Shown piece after piece: positions 9,914-18,464 of a DNA stretch of 64,000 bases. Positions within the stretch are counted from its first letter, which is position 1. Every line of letters starts with the position of its first letter. The stretch lies in contig FOHD01000008.1 of assembly GCA_900111695.1 (NCBI GenBank), positions 27,995-91,994 of the forward strand. The letters run 5' to 3'. Both the position numbers and the translations under genes were made by a program. The notes beneath the pieces are model-generated. The model ran no database searches. It had not been told where the DNA came from and saw nothing but the letters and a program-made list of their open reading frames with translations. This stretch comes from Olsenella sp. KH3B4 (lineage in GTDB: Bacteria > Actinomycetota > Coriobacteriia > Coriobacteriales > Atopobiaceae).

Positions 9914-10021
9914 ATGAAATACGCAGGCCTGGGTGCGCCTGAGCCACTGATTATTGCGTGCGTTGCCATAGTGGTTGTGGCTCTCCTGCTTGTCGTACGT
10001 TCAATCACCAAGAAGCGATAG
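9914..10021 (+). CDS. 35-residue single-span membrane peptide
   Basis: ATG at 9914 is preceded by AGGAGGTGAG with a 3-4 base spacer after the last G, an excellent ribosome site. The product starts MKYAGLGAPEPLI, has one hydrophobic span of about 18 residues (ACVAIVVVALLLVV) and ends in the basic RSITKKR, so an N-out/C-in orientation is likely. The AGGAGG overlaps the end of a preceding 25-codon frame (9835-9909, stop TGA within AGGAGGTGA), suggesting translational coupling. A strong hairpin follows 45 bp downstream. Size and shape fit small membrane regulators, type I toxins or holin-like peptides; the function is unknown. Confidence 0.5.
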   Translation: MKYAGLGAPEPLIIACVAIVVVALLLVVRSITKKR

Positions 10022-10065
10022 GTTAGTACCCAAGAAGGACGTAACTTGCCATTTTCCCCAAAGAA

Positions 10066-10100
10066 GGTGGCCCGCCCCGTAATAATCAGGGCGGGCCACC
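10066..10100. terminator. Strong hairpin, probably a bidirectional terminator
   Basis: Perfect 12-bp arms GGTGGCCCGCCC and GGGCGGGCCACC around an 11-base loop, flanked by AA and TT. It lies between the plus-strand small ORF and the minus-strand GtrA-like gene, whose stop is 39 bp away. Confidence 0.8.
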
Positions 10101-10139
10101 TTGATAAGCCGTCGTAACGCCGCGACACTACGGAATCCG

Positions 10140-10670
10140 CTACGCCTCCTTGGCCTCGGCCTTCTTGTCCTTGGAGTCCGGCATGATCCAGAACTTGAGC
10201 AACGGGAAACTCACGACGACGGCTGCCAGCGTGTTCACAAAGGAGGCCACGGTGCCGGAGAGGCCCGCATCCCAGCCAAAGGTGCCCTGGCAGAAAGCCG
10301 TCACATAGCTCGGGAGGATGAGGTTGACCACCACGATGAGCACGGCAAGAAGCGCGTACTTCCAGGCCGCATCCTTGAAGGAGGTGTCGGAGTCGAACAC
10401 CAGGAACATCTGCACGAAGAAGTTCACAACCTGCGCCAGCACCTCGGCGATGAGGAACGTGACAAAACCGCCCAGGTAGTTGGAACCGGGGGTGGTGTAG
10501 TCAAACAGCAGGAACTTGAACGGGCTGTTTAGCTGCATCGCATTGATGAAAATCGCGGTACCCACCCACGTGCACACAAAGCGCGTGATGGTGGAGATGT
10601 TCGACAGAACGCTGAACTTGATGAACTGCCAGAGCGTCTTGTGCTCCTCGGTCCAGGTCTTGAAGCTCAT
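10140..10670 (-). CDS. GtrA-like small polytopic membrane protein
   Basis: 176 aa with four predicted membrane segments: about 33-53, 68-92, 105-125 and 138-160. The landmarks WQFIKFSVLSN at the N-terminus, AQVVNFFVQMFLVF in the middle and FPLLKFWIMP at the end match the GtrA-like layout; these proteins are thought to handle polyprenyl-linked sugars in cell-surface glycosylation. ATG at 10670 behind AAGGAAGGGG. It follows the GH3 gene by 95 bp on the same strand and may be cotranscribed. The family call rests on residue pattern and topology only. Confidence 0.65.
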   Translation of the reverse strand: MSFKTWTEEHKTLWQFIKFSVLSNISTITRFVCTWVGTAIFINAMQLNSPFKFLLFDYTTPGSNYLGGFVTFLIAEVLAQVVNFFVQMFLVFDSDTSFKDAAWKYALLAVLIVVVNLILPSYVTAFCQGTFGWDAGLSGTVASFVNTLAAVVVSFPLLKFWIMPDSKDKKAEAKEA

Positions 10671-10765
10671 CTACTTGCCCCTTCCTTCCCGGCCACCCGG
10701 CCGATCAACCTACTTCCACACACGGCCGCACCAACCCACCCGGCAGCGCAGCCACTTCGCGAGAA

Positions 10766-13258
10766 CTACTTGCCCGCAGTGTTAAGCGCACTCGTGGTAC
10801 GCACATTGCCAACGAGGTTTGCAACAAAGGCAAGAAGAATCGGCACGAGGAACCAGAGGAACCACACCAGGATGAAGCCCTCACCAGTCGCGAGCTTGAC
10901 GAGCAGTGCCGGCACGATGCCCGCAAGGCCCCACCACCTGATCTCGCGCACGATGGCGTCGACCATGCCCACCGAGACCATGCCATTGGTCATCTTGGCA
11001 AGCGCGCGCAGCGGCATGTTCCAGATGAACAGCACGTTGAGGTTGGGCTTGCCCGAGGCGTCCGCGGCGCGCTTCATGGCAGCCAGCACCAGCCACACAA
11101 TCCAGAAGATGGGTGAACGGCCGTGATTGAGGTCGCAGAAGCACATGTTGCGGTCGATGCGGACCTTGGGGCTGGGGATGGGGTGCCCGAGAAGTGCCGC
11201 AAAGTGAGCATCGTCCACAGTCTGGACCCTACCCGTCTCGTAGGGCGAAACGTCCACGTTGGCATAGGGGTTGGCCGCATTGGTGCCCGCGACCTCGACA
11301 GTCCCCACAAGCCGAATGTCCTCGCTGGAGGCACCGACGCGCAGTTCGTAGGTGCCAGCCTCGACCTCCCAAGCGCCGGTAGCCACGTTAAAGTAGCGGA
11401 ACGCCTTGTCGTCCAGGGCAATGCTCACCTGCTTGCCCTCGTGCGGCGCAAGGTCTACGCGCGCAAAGCCCTTGAGCTCCTGGGCGGCGCGGAACACGTC
11501 GTGGTTGGGCTTCGCCACGTAGAGCTGGCAGACCTCGGTGCCCGCACGGTCACCGTCGTTGGTAAGCGTGAAGGTCACGCCTTCGGACGTCGCCGCAAGA
11601 TCGCTGTACGAGAAGCTCGTGTACGAGAGGCCATAGCCAAACGGGTATGCCACCTCGACGCCCGCCGTCTGGTAGTAGCGGTAGCCCACGTAGATGCCCT
11701 CGCGGTACTCGGCGCTCATGCCCTGCGCCGGGAAGCGGTCGGCCGTGGGCGTGTCGGCAAGACGCTTGGGCCAGGTCTCCGTGAGCTTGCCGGAGGGGTT
11801 CGCCCGCCCGCACACCAAATCGAGCGCCGCACCAGCACCTGCCTGACCGCCAAGCGCGAGGTAGAGCACCGCGCGCGCGTCTGTCACCCAGTCCGTCTCG
11901 ACGGAAGAGCCAGCCGAGAGGAGCACAACCACGTTGGGGTTCACCTGCGCGATGGCGTGCAGGAGCTCAACCTGGTTGTCGTTCAGGCGCATGTCGCGAC
12001 GATCCGCGCCCTCGGATTCCGCGATCTCGTCCAGCGCCAGGCACGCAATCACGACATCGGCGTGCTTTGCCAGGTCGATGGCCGCGTCACGCTTGGCGGC
12101 ATCCTCGCCGCCGTGACGGAGGAAGCCCTGCTCGTACCCAACAAGGGTGAGGCCGCTCTCCCCCACTAGGTCGAGCACGTTGTCTACCTGCGTGGAGTTG
12201 ACCGCGGAGGAGCCGGCGCCCTGGTAGCGCGGCTCGCGGGCAAAGTCGCCCACGAGGGCAACCTTGGTTCCCGCGGCAAGCGGAAGCAGCGCGCCCTCGT
12301 TCTTGAGAAGCACGGCGCCCTCGGCGGCCGCCTGGCGCGCAAGCGCGTGGTGGCCGACCTTGTCAAACTCGCCCGTGGCGCTCTCCACAGCAGGATGCGT
12401 GGAGAGGACCAGCTCAAGCGCATCGTCCACGCAGCCGTCCAGCACGTCTTCGGAGAGGCGACCGGAGTGCACGGCGGCCACGAGCTGACGCACGGAGTCC
12501 ATGCCAGGCGCGGGCATCTCGAAGGTGGAGCCTGCCGCCACGCCCTCAACGTGATCGTTCGAGCCGCCCCAGTCCGTCACCACAGCACCGTCGAAGCCCC
12601 ACTCATCGCGCAGGATATCGCGAAGCAGGTGGCGGTTCTCGTTGGCATAGGTGCCGTTGATCAGGTTGTAGGAGCTCATGATCGACTTGGGGTGGACCTC
12701 GCGAACCACGATCTCGAAGGCGGTGAGGTAGTTCTCGCGCAGGGTGCGCTCGTCAAGCACCGAGTTCGACGCCTGCCGGCGGGTCTCCTGGCTGTTGGCC
12801 GCAAAGTGCTTGGGACACGCGGCGACGCCCTTGGACTGGATGCCACGCACGTAGGAGGCAGCCATCTTGCCAGCAAGGTAGGGATCCTCGGAGAAGTACT
12901 CGAAGTTGCGTCCACAGAGCGGCGAGCGCTTCATGCACAGGCCCGGACCCAGGAGCGTGCCCACGCCCTGGGCCGCGGCCTCCTCGCCAAGCGCCTCGCC
13001 GATCTTCTCGCCCAGCGCCTCGTCCCAGGTGTTTGCCACCGTGACCGCCGTGGGGAAGCAGGTGGCGGGCTCGGAGCCCGCGATTCCCAGGTGATCGGCA
13101 GCACCAAGCTGGTGACGCAGCCCGTTGGGGCCATCGGAGAACTCCATCTCGGGAATGCCGAGGCGCTCCGAGCCCCAGCTCCCAAAGGTCGTGGCCCCCT
13201 GGAGAAGCGCGCACTTCTCCTCCAGCGTCATCTTCCCGATAATGTCCGCGTGCTTCAT
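10766..13258 (-). CDS. Glycoside hydrolase family 3 beta-glucosidase-type enzyme with C-terminal membrane segments
   Basis: 830 aa from ATG at 13258 (MKHADIIGKMTLEEKCALL), chosen for AGGGAG eight bases upstream. GH3 N-terminal barrel with FSDGPNGLR and the nucleophile aspartate in GAVVTDWGGSND (about residue 250), then the alpha/beta sandwich with GTKVALVGDFA, and a fibronectin-like domain (YPFGYGLSYTSFSY, then GDRAGTEVCQLYV). From about residue 730 it continues into a hydrophobic region with two or three membrane spans, around FWIVWLVLAAM and LVWFLWFLVPILLAFVANL. No N-terminal signal peptide is visible, so the catalytic part is probably cytoplasmic and tethered to the membrane. Acts on beta-glucosides or related sugars; specificity is not readable. 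Confidence 0.9.
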   Translation of the reverse strand: MKHADIIGKMTLEEKCALLQGATTFGSWGSERLGIPEMEFSDGPNGLRHQLGAADHLGIAGSEPATCFPTAVTVANTWDEALGEKIGEALGEEAAAQGVGTLLGPGLCMKRSPLCGRNFEYFSEDPYLAGKMAASYVRGIQSKGVAACPKHFAANSQETRRQASNSVLDERTLRENYLTAFEIVVREVHPKSIMSSYNLINGTYANENRHLLRDILRDEWGFDGAVVTDWGGSNDHVEGVAAGSTFEMPAPGMDSVRQLVAAVHSGRLSEDVLDGCVDDALELVLSTHPAVESATGEFDKVGHHALARQAAAEGAVLLKNEGALLPLAAGTKVALVGDFAREPRYQGAGSSAVNSTQVDNVLDLVGESGLTLVGYEQGFLRHGGEDAAKRDAAIDLAKHADVVIACLALDEIAESEGADRRDMRLNDNQVELLHAIAQVNPNVVVLLSAGSSVETDWVTDARAVLYLALGGQAGAGAALDLVCGRANPSGKLTETWPKRLADTPTADRFPAQGMSAEYREGIYVGYRYYQTAGVEVAYPFGYGLSYTSFSYSDLAATSEGVTFTLTNDGDRAGTEVCQLYVAKPNHDVFRAAQELKGFARVDLAPHEGKQVSIALDDKAFRYFNVATGAWEVEAGTYELRVGASSEDIRLVGTVEVAGTNAANPYANVDVSPYETGRVQTVDDAHFAALLGHPIPSPKVRIDRNMCFCDLNHGRSPIFWIVWLVLAAMKRAADASGKPNLNVLFIWNMPLRALAKMTNGMVSVGMVDAIVREIRWWGLAGIVPALLVKLATGEGFILVWFLWFLVPILLAFVANLVGNVRTTSALNTAGK

Positions 13259-13619
13259 CGAACCCGCTCCCTTGCTTGCCTGGCGCATGCGTGCGCCCCT
13301 TGTCTTCCACAACTCTATTTCCTCGCCCGACTCGCGAGGGAAACGTGGCACATTCGGTCAACCAGCTGCCACGAATGGCCCGTCTGGACGCTCGGCGTTC
13401 CCGGGCCAGACCCCGCGCGCGGCGAGGAGAACCTCCTCCATGCGTAACAGTAGGTCGTGCGGTCGCAGCGGCACGACCGGGGGCGTAACCCGTCAAAACT
13501 GGGTCGCGGACTGCAACGACACCGCGCAGGCGTACGACCGCTCGAAGGAAACGATTGGGAGGTGCCGCCCACGCATGCCTTCCTTCACGTACCATATTCA
13601 CCGGGGATAGGGGGGACAC
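13259..13619. promoter_or_regulatory. Divergent promoter region between GH3 and the LytTR operon, with an inverted repeat
   Basis: 361 bp without a supported gene. It contains arms GGTCGTGC (13453-13460) and GCACGACC (13471-13478) with a 10-bp spacer, the most regular palindrome here. This could be a binding site for the adjacent LytTR regulator or another factor. Promoter elements were not confidently identified. Confidence 0.4.
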
Positions 13620-14330
13620 ATGTATCGCATACTCATGGTCGAGGACGACGAGCGCGAGGCCGAGACGCTCCGTCACAGTCTTGAGCGCTACGCACGCGAG
13701 AACAACTTGGAGTTCCAGGTAAGCTGGGAGAAGTCCGCCTTGGGCGCCACGTCGGGCGACGCCAAGTTCGACCTCATCTTCATGGACATTGGGCTTCCCG
13801 GCATCAACGGCATGGAGGCGGCCACGCTCATCCGCACCTACGACTCCGAGACGCCCATCATCTTTGTGACCAACCTCGCGCAGTATGCAGTGCGCGGCTA
13901 CGAGGTGGACGCCCTCGACTTTGTGGTGAAGCCCGTCTCGTACTTCAACTTCCGGATGCGCATGGACAAGGCGATGCGCATCCTCAAGAGGAACTCCGGC
14001 ATGAACGTGGTCGTGACGTCCCACGACGGACTGCGCGTAATCCCGGCGGCAGAGCTGGTGGCCGTCGAGGTCTCCAACCACAGCCTTGTCTACCACCTCG
14101 CCGACGGGCAAACGTACGTGGTGCGCGGAAGCCTCTCGAAGACCGAGGAGGAGCTCTCGCAGGCACCCTTCGTGCGGATCTCGAACAGTTGCCTGCTCAA
14201 CATGGCGTTCGTGCGCACCGTTACCGGCTCGGAGGTGCGCACCACCACGGGCGAGACGTACTTCTTCAGCCGCTCCAAGCGCCGGGCTGCCGTCGACGAG
14301 ATAGCCAAGTACCTGGGCGGATCCATCTGA
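13620..14330 (+). CDS. LytTR-family response regulator
   Basis: 236 aa. Residues 1-120 form a CheY-like receiver: acidic EDD at 8-10, phosphoacceptor D56 in LIFMDIGLPG, threonine in IIFVTN, and lysine in VVKPVSY. Residues about 135-235 form a LytTR DNA-binding domain (ELVAVEVSNHSLVYHLADG, FVRISNSCLLNM). ATG at 13620 follows a GGGGGG stretch. It overlaps the first kinase by one base (TGATG). The genetic context indicates that it receives phosphate from the following GHKL kinase(s) and controls transcription, possibly its own or that of the divergent GH3 gene. Confidence 0.93.
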   Translation: MYRILMVEDDEREAETLRHSLERYARENNLEFQVSWEKSALGATSGDAKFDLIFMDIGLPGINGMEAATLIRTYDSETPIIFVTNLAQYAVRGYEVDALDFVVKPVSYFNFRMRMDKAMRILKRNSGMNVVVTSHDGLRVIPAAELVAVEVSNHSLVYHLADGQTYVVRGSLSKTEEELSQAPFVRISNSCLLNMAFVRTVTGSEVRTTTGETYFFSRSKRRAAVDEIAKYLGGSI

Positions 14331-15655
14331 TGGACGTCATCCTTGCGGCAAGCTCGCTCGAGACGGTCGCACAGATTGCGGTGGCCATGCTCCTGTTTGC
14401 CTGGTCGCTCCACAGAAGGCCGCGCTTCTGGGCGCGCCTCGCTGGCCTTGCCGTAGCGGCAGCCGCCCTCACACTTGTGGGCGTCGGGGTTGCGGGCGCA
14501 ACAGGCATCTCCACGAGCGCAGGCCCCTCGCGCGTGCTGGCAGAGTTCGCGCTCTTCTCGCTTCTGCTCGTGGTGTCCGTGCCGGTGCTTCTCGCCCTCT
14601 TCGACACGTCGGTGTGGGTGGCACTCTTCTTTGCCACCACGGGATACACCCTGCAGAACCTGGCAAGCGGAGCCGAAGGGTTTCTCGTCTTTCTTCTGGG
14701 GCCGCGGCCCCTCCCCCTCCAACTGGCAGAGACCGCCGCCGTCACCGCCATCGTCTACCTTCTGGGGTACGTTGCCTTCGCTCTGCCGGTGAGACGCCAC
14801 CGCCTGACCGATGTCGAGGACCGCACCATGCTGGTGGTCGTGGCGGCGGTGATTCTCGTGGTCATTGCCTTCGACCTGGTGAACAAGACGCTTCCCGGGC
14901 TGAGCGCGAGCGCAAATGACGTGGTGCTCCTGCGCGTGATCCACGGCATCTCCTGCGTGTTCATGCTCACCGTTGAGTTCGAGCTTCTCTACACGAGGAG
15001 CCTGCGCACGAACGTCGCCGCCATGGAGCGCGCCCGCGCCGATGACGCCAAGGGGCTGGCGGCCTCGCGCATGAACGCACAGGCCATCAACGTGCGCATG
15101 CACGACATCCGCCACCAGCTGCGCGACCTCGAGGCCTTGGGCTTTGTGGGAACCGAGGCGCTCGTCGAGCTGGAGCGTCAGCTCGACGTCTACGATGCCG
15201 CCGTGAAGACCGGAAACGTCGCCCTGGATACCGTGCTTACCGAGAAGGGCCTGGCATGCGAGCGAGAGGGCATCTCGCTGGGCTGCGTGGCCGATGGTGA
15301 CGTGCTCTCGTTCATGGCGCCCGCCGATATCTACTCGCTTTTTGGAGACGCCGTCGACAACGCGATCGAGGCCGTCGAGAAGCTCGACGAGCCCGAGAAG
15401 CGCGTAATCGACCTGACGGTGAGAAGCACCGGAGGCATGGTAAGCGCGCACGTCGAGAACTACTTCCGCGGGGACGTGAGGCTCTCGAACGGCCTGCCGC
15501 TGCGTCAGGCGTCCCAAGACGCCCGCGGCTATGGAGCTCGTCACATGCGCGCCGTGGCGGAGCGCTACGGCGGCTCGATCACCACCAGCACCGATGGCGA
15601 CCTTTTCCGTCTCGACGTGCTCATACCGCTTCCCGAAAAGGAGGTGCAACAGTGA
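14330..15655 (+). CDS. GHKL-type sensor histidine kinase, canonical partner
   Basis: 441 aa. The N-terminal half (about 1-220) is membrane sensor with about six hydrophobic spans. A helical dimerisation segment follows, containing MHDIRHQLRDLE with H258 and H262; H262 fits the phosphoacceptor position of AgrC/ComD-type kinases. The GHKL ATPase domain shows the N-box DIYSLFGDAVDNAIEAV and a G-rich segment ARGYGARHM. The start ATG at 14330 overlaps the regulator stop and its end overlaps the second kinase in GTGA. The signal is unknown; AgrC-like topology suggests an extracellular small ligand or membrane state. Confidence 0.92.
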   Translation: MDVILAASSLETVAQIAVAMLLFAWSLHRRPRFWARLAGLAVAAAALTLVGVGVAGATGISTSAGPSRVLAEFALFSLLLVVSVPVLLALFDTSVWVALFFATTGYTLQNLASGAEGFLVFLLGPRPLPLQLAETAAVTAIVYLLGYVAFALPVRRHRLTDVEDRTMLVVVAAVILVVIAFDLVNKTLPGLSASANDVVLLRVIHGISCVFMLTVEFELLYTRSLRTNVAAMERARADDAKGLAASRMNAQAINVRMHDIRHQLRDLEALGFVGTEALVELERQLDVYDAAVKTGNVALDTVLTEKGLACEREGISLGCVADGDVLSFMAPADIYSLFGDAVDNAIEAVEKLDEPEKRVIDLTVRSTGGMVSAHVENYFRGDVRLSNGLPLRQASQDARGYGARHMRAVAERYGGSITTSTDGDLFRLDVLIPLPEKEVQQ

Positions 15656-17001
15656 GCACAACCGTCGCTGCCATCATGACGAGAGCGGCCGTCATCCTCG
15701 GCGTGACCATCTCCTCTCAGCTGGTGGTCGCCATAGCCATGTTTGCCACCCTGCTTCCCCGGCGCAGGCTTCTCGCGGCGCGCGCGGTCACGTCCTGCGT
15801 CGCGTTGACGCTCATCTCGATTGCGCTCTACAGGAACTCGCTCATCGTCTCGGTCTTTTCGACGCGGACGGTCTCGTTTGCGGCGGAGGCGCTGGACTTT
15901 GTCGCCATGCTTGCGCTTATTGTGGCCGGGCTGGTCTTCTGCTACCAGGTATCCATCTGGACGGCGCTGTTCTGCGCGACGGCGGGCTACCTCATCCAGA
16001 ACCTCGCGAGCTGCGTGACGTACTCGGCGTTCCTGCTGGTGGAGGGCACCGGGACAAACATGTCGAGCGAACTTTTCCTCCCGCTCAACCTTGTGGGCAT
16101 GGCCGCGGTCTACCCCGTGTGCTACTGGTTCTTTGTGAGGCCCATACGCAAGAATGGCCTGGTAGAGATTGAGAACAAGAAAATCCTCCTGGTACTTGCG
16201 CTGGTGGTTCTCATCGCCATCGTCTTTGACATGGAGAACAAGCACCTGCTTGCGGCCGGCATTCCCGTGCCGTACGTGATGGTGCTGCGCGCCGTTCACG
16301 ACGTGATCTGCGTCTTCTCGCTGGTGCTGGAGTTCGAGATGCTCTACTCGCGCCGGCTGGAGTCCGACGTGGCGTCCCTTGAGCGCATGGACGCCGACCA
16401 GGAGGCTCACTACAACCTCATGCGCGAGAGCGTCGAGGCCGTAAACGCGCGCATGACGGCACTGCGCAGCCGTGTGCGCGCCGCGGCGCGCGAGGGTGGC
16501 GCCGACGCGGAAAAGCTCAAGGAGCTGGCAAGCGAGACGCGCATGGTCGAGCTCAAGCTCAAGACCGGAAACGATGCCCTGGATGCGCTGCTCTTCGTCA
16601 AAGGCCTAGTATGCGAGCGCGAGGGCGTGACCCTCTCGTGCATCGCCGACGGATCAGCGCTGGACTTCATGGACCCCGTGGACATCTACTCGCTGGTGGG
16701 CAACGCCCTCGATAACTCCCTGGATGCCGTGCGCAAGGTGGCCGACCCCGAGAAGCGCGCGATTGGCCTGGTGGCGCGACGCAGCGGTGACATGCTTACG
16801 CTGAATGTGACCAACTACTATGTTGGCAACGTCACGATGGTCGACGGACTGCCCCAGACCACGGCCGCCGACCCCACCGGACACGGCTTAGGGTCGCACT
16901 CCATGCGGGACGTTGCCGAGAAGTACGGAGGCACCGTGACCTTCAGCAGCGACCGCGACCTTTTCCACGTGAACGTGCTGATACCGATTCCAGAGGAGTA
17001 G
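15652..17001 (+). CDS. GHKL-type sensor kinase homologue lacking the phosphoacceptor histidine
   Basis: 449 aa, clearly paralogous to the preceding kinase: about six hydrophobic spans, then an ungapped match through the dimerisation segment into the ATPase domain (N-box DIYSLVGNALDNSLDAV, G-box GHGLGSHSMRDVAEKYGG). In the segment that aligns with MHDIRHQLRDL of the first kinase it reads MTALRSRVRAA, so the two histidines are replaced by T269 and S273. The ATP-binding motifs look intact. It could act as a heterodimer partner, a phosphatase-like modulator or an ATP-binding sensor; autophosphorylation on the usual site is not possible. GTG start at 15652 within GTGA. Confidence 0.88.
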   Translation: MSTTVAAIMTRAAVILGVTISSQLVVAIAMFATLLPRRRLLAARAVTSCVALTLISIALYRNSLIVSVFSTRTVSFAAEALDFVAMLALIVAGLVFCYQVSIWTALFCATAGYLIQNLASCVTYSAFLLVEGTGTNMSSELFLPLNLVGMAAVYPVCYWFFVRPIRKNGLVEIENKKILLVLALVVLIAIVFDMENKHLLAAGIPVPYVMVLRAVHDVICVFSLVLEFEMLYSRRLESDVASLERMDADQEAHYNLMRESVEAVNARMTALRSRVRAAAREGGADAEKLKELASETRMVELKLKTGNDALDALLFVKGLVCEREGVTLSCIADGSALDFMDPVDIYSLVGNALDNSLDAVRKVADPEKRAIGLVARRSGDMLTLNVTNYYVGNVTMVDGLPQTTAADPTGHGLGSHSMRDVAEKYGGTVTFSSDRDLFHVNVLIPIPEE

Positions 17002-17025
17002 GGGTACGGCGGCGCTCCAGCGGCG

Positions 17026-17080
17026 GCGCAGGTGCCCCGGTGGCCGCGCAGGTGCCCCGGTGGCTGCGCAGGTGCCGCGG
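17026..17080. repeat. 20-bp tandem repeat, about 2.7 copies
   Basis: Units GGTGCCCCGGTGGCCGCGCA (17031-17050) and a copy with one change (17051-17070), followed by a partial GGTGCCGCGG and preceded by GCGCA. It lies just downstream of the second kinase stop. Confidence 0.75.
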
Positions 17081-17107
17081 AGACTCCCACGGCTACCGTC
17101 CCAGGAT

Positions 17108-17175
17108 CTGTTGAGAAGGAAATCGACGTTTTCGTTGTGCGAGACGCTGTTATGTGTCGAATTCCTTCTCAACAG
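17108..17175. repeat. 68-bp palindromic intergenic repeat, copy A1
   Basis: Arms 17108-17127 (starts CTGTTGAGAAGG) and 17156-17175 (ends CCTTCTCAACAG) are complementary at 19 of 20 positions around a 28-bp centre containing GTTTTCGTTG and GCTGTTATG. Related copies at 27954-28021 and 48418-48481 share both arms and centre, so this is a dispersed element rather than a lone terminator. Confidence 0.8.
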
Positions 17176-17250
17176 CGCTCTCCGGACCGGGCTCGGAGGA
17201 GTAGAGCCATCGACATGACACGTGGATGCTTCGCCACGTTCGCAGCCCGC

Positions 17251-17302
17251 AAAGAAAGCGGGCATCGGATGCTCGACGTATGTCAGAACATCCGACACCC
17301 GC
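17251..17302 (-). terminator. Rho-independent terminator of the ABC transporter operon
   Basis: On the minus strand, arms 17302-17289 and 17271-17258 (GCGGGTGTCGGATG and its complement, two mismatches) form a hairpin, followed by TTTCTTT. It begins 20 bp after the stop of the binding-protein gene. An additional small hairpin (CCCGC/GCGGG) overlaps the T-tract. Confidence 0.8.
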
Positions 17303-17321
17303 AAACCGTCTTTGCTACTCC

Positions 17322-18428
17322 TTACACGTTAACTGTACGCTGGAACTCGTCAATCCACTCGCTCTTATGCTCGTTAATGTAGGAGTCGTCGAACTCTTTG
17401 AGGTTTGCCATGGCATCGTCACCGTATGCGAGATAGGTCTTAAGGCTATCGTCCATGGTGGCGTTTTTGTTAACCGGAGCCTCATTCATGACCGAAGCGA
17501 TTTGGTCCTGGGTGTCTTTCGAGATCATGTACTCGACGAAGAGCTGCGCGAGGTCGGGGTTCGCACAACCCTTCACCACGTTCACGGACGCCGGTGCCGC
17601 AAAGGAGCCCTCGCTTGCGTTCACCCACACCATGTCCAAACCAGACTCGGAAAGACTCGGCATGTTAATGTCCATGAAAACGGCAATGGAGTCCTCACCC
17701 GTAGAGAAGGCGGTCACAACATCCGAGGAAGTCGTATACCAAAGGTTGATATTGTCCTTCTTCTCTTGAAGTAGGCTCATGGCAGGGCTCACGTCCTCCT
17801 GACTGCCACCAAGCTCCTCGGCAAGCGTCACCAGTAGGTAGGGACCGGCAGTTGAGGTCATATCAGGCAGCGCGACCATACCAGCGTACCTATCGTCAAA
17901 GAGATCCTTGTACGAGGTGGGGTAATCCACGCCCTTCTCGTCGAGCGCCGTCTTGTTGTACATGATGCCATAGCGACACACCGAGTAAACCGGTCCATAG
18001 CCATTTTCATCCTTTGCAAAATCGTAAAGCTCGTCGAGACTCGTGACTTTGGAGGCATCAATCTTCTCGAACAAATCCTCCCCCTCCCCGGTGATAGCAA
18101 AGCTCTTAGTGAGAAATGCGACGTCGGCGGTAGGATCTTGCTTCTCAGCAACCAGCTTGTTCAGACGATCAGAGTTACCACTCGTCGGATCAACCACAAT
18201 GGTGCAGTTATACGTGGACTCAAAGTCCGCAGCGAGGGTCTTGAGGCCGTTCTCAGCCCACCCCCACGTGGCAACAACAAGCTCAGCGCCACCAAAGTCA
18301 GCCCCGGAAGAGGAAGCATCTCCGCTCGTCTGAGGTGTGCTCTCTTCGTCATCGCAGGCGGCCAGCCCAAGCGCCGCCAAGCTTGCCGCCGAGAACCCCA
18401 AGAAGTTCCTACGAGTCATGCCTTTCAT
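17322..18428 (-). CDS. ABC transporter substrate-binding lipoprotein, polyamine-type (PotD-like)
   Basis: 368 aa from ATG at 18428 (MKGMTRRNFLGF), preferred because GGGGACGGT lies just upstream; the longer frame adds an unrelated N-terminus. The signal combines a twin-arginine motif RRNFLGFS with a lipobox LAAC, then an acidic, Ser/Gly-rich linker. The mature part follows the PotD/PotF layout: VVATWGWAENGLKTLAADFES, DVAFLTKSFA, YGIMYNKTALDEKGV, and a hinge region near SYKDLFDD. Last gene of the cluster, after its ATPase. The substrate may be a polyamine, but the enzymes upstream suggest a purine base or related compound; the ligand cannot be read from sequence. Confidence 0.85.
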   Translation of the reverse strand: MKGMTRRNFLGFSAASLAALGLAACDDEESTPQTSGDASSSGADFGGAELVVATWGWAENGLKTLAADFESTYNCTIVVDPTSGNSDRLNKLVAEKQDPTADVAFLTKSFAITGEGEDLFEKIDASKVTSLDELYDFAKDENGYGPVYSVCRYGIMYNKTALDEKGVDYPTSYKDLFDDRYAGMVALPDMTSTAGPYLLVTLAEELGGSQEDVSPAMSLLQEKKDNINLWYTTSSDVVTAFSTGEDSIAVFMDINMPSLSESGLDMVWVNASEGSFAAPASVNVVKGCANPDLAQLFVEYMISKDTQDQIASVMNEAPVNKNATMDDSLKTYLAYGDDAMANLKEFDDSYINEHKSEWIDEFQRTVNV

Positions 18429-18464
18429 ACCGTCCCCATTTCCCTCGTGTATACAAAACGCGAA

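Noticed and set aside
9730-10128. 132-codon minus-strand frame opposite the small ORFs
   Set aside because: It covers the terminator hairpin and lacks a ribosome site; the plus-strand 35-codon frame is better supported.
15652-17001. Second GHKL kinase as a frameshifted pseudogene
   Set aside because: The frame is intact over 449 codons, start and overlap are good, and the histidine loss is by in-frame substitution.
17026-17080. Possible CRISPR-like array
   Set aside because: Direct repeats are contiguous, without spacers, and there are fewer than three full copies; no cas genes are present in the window.
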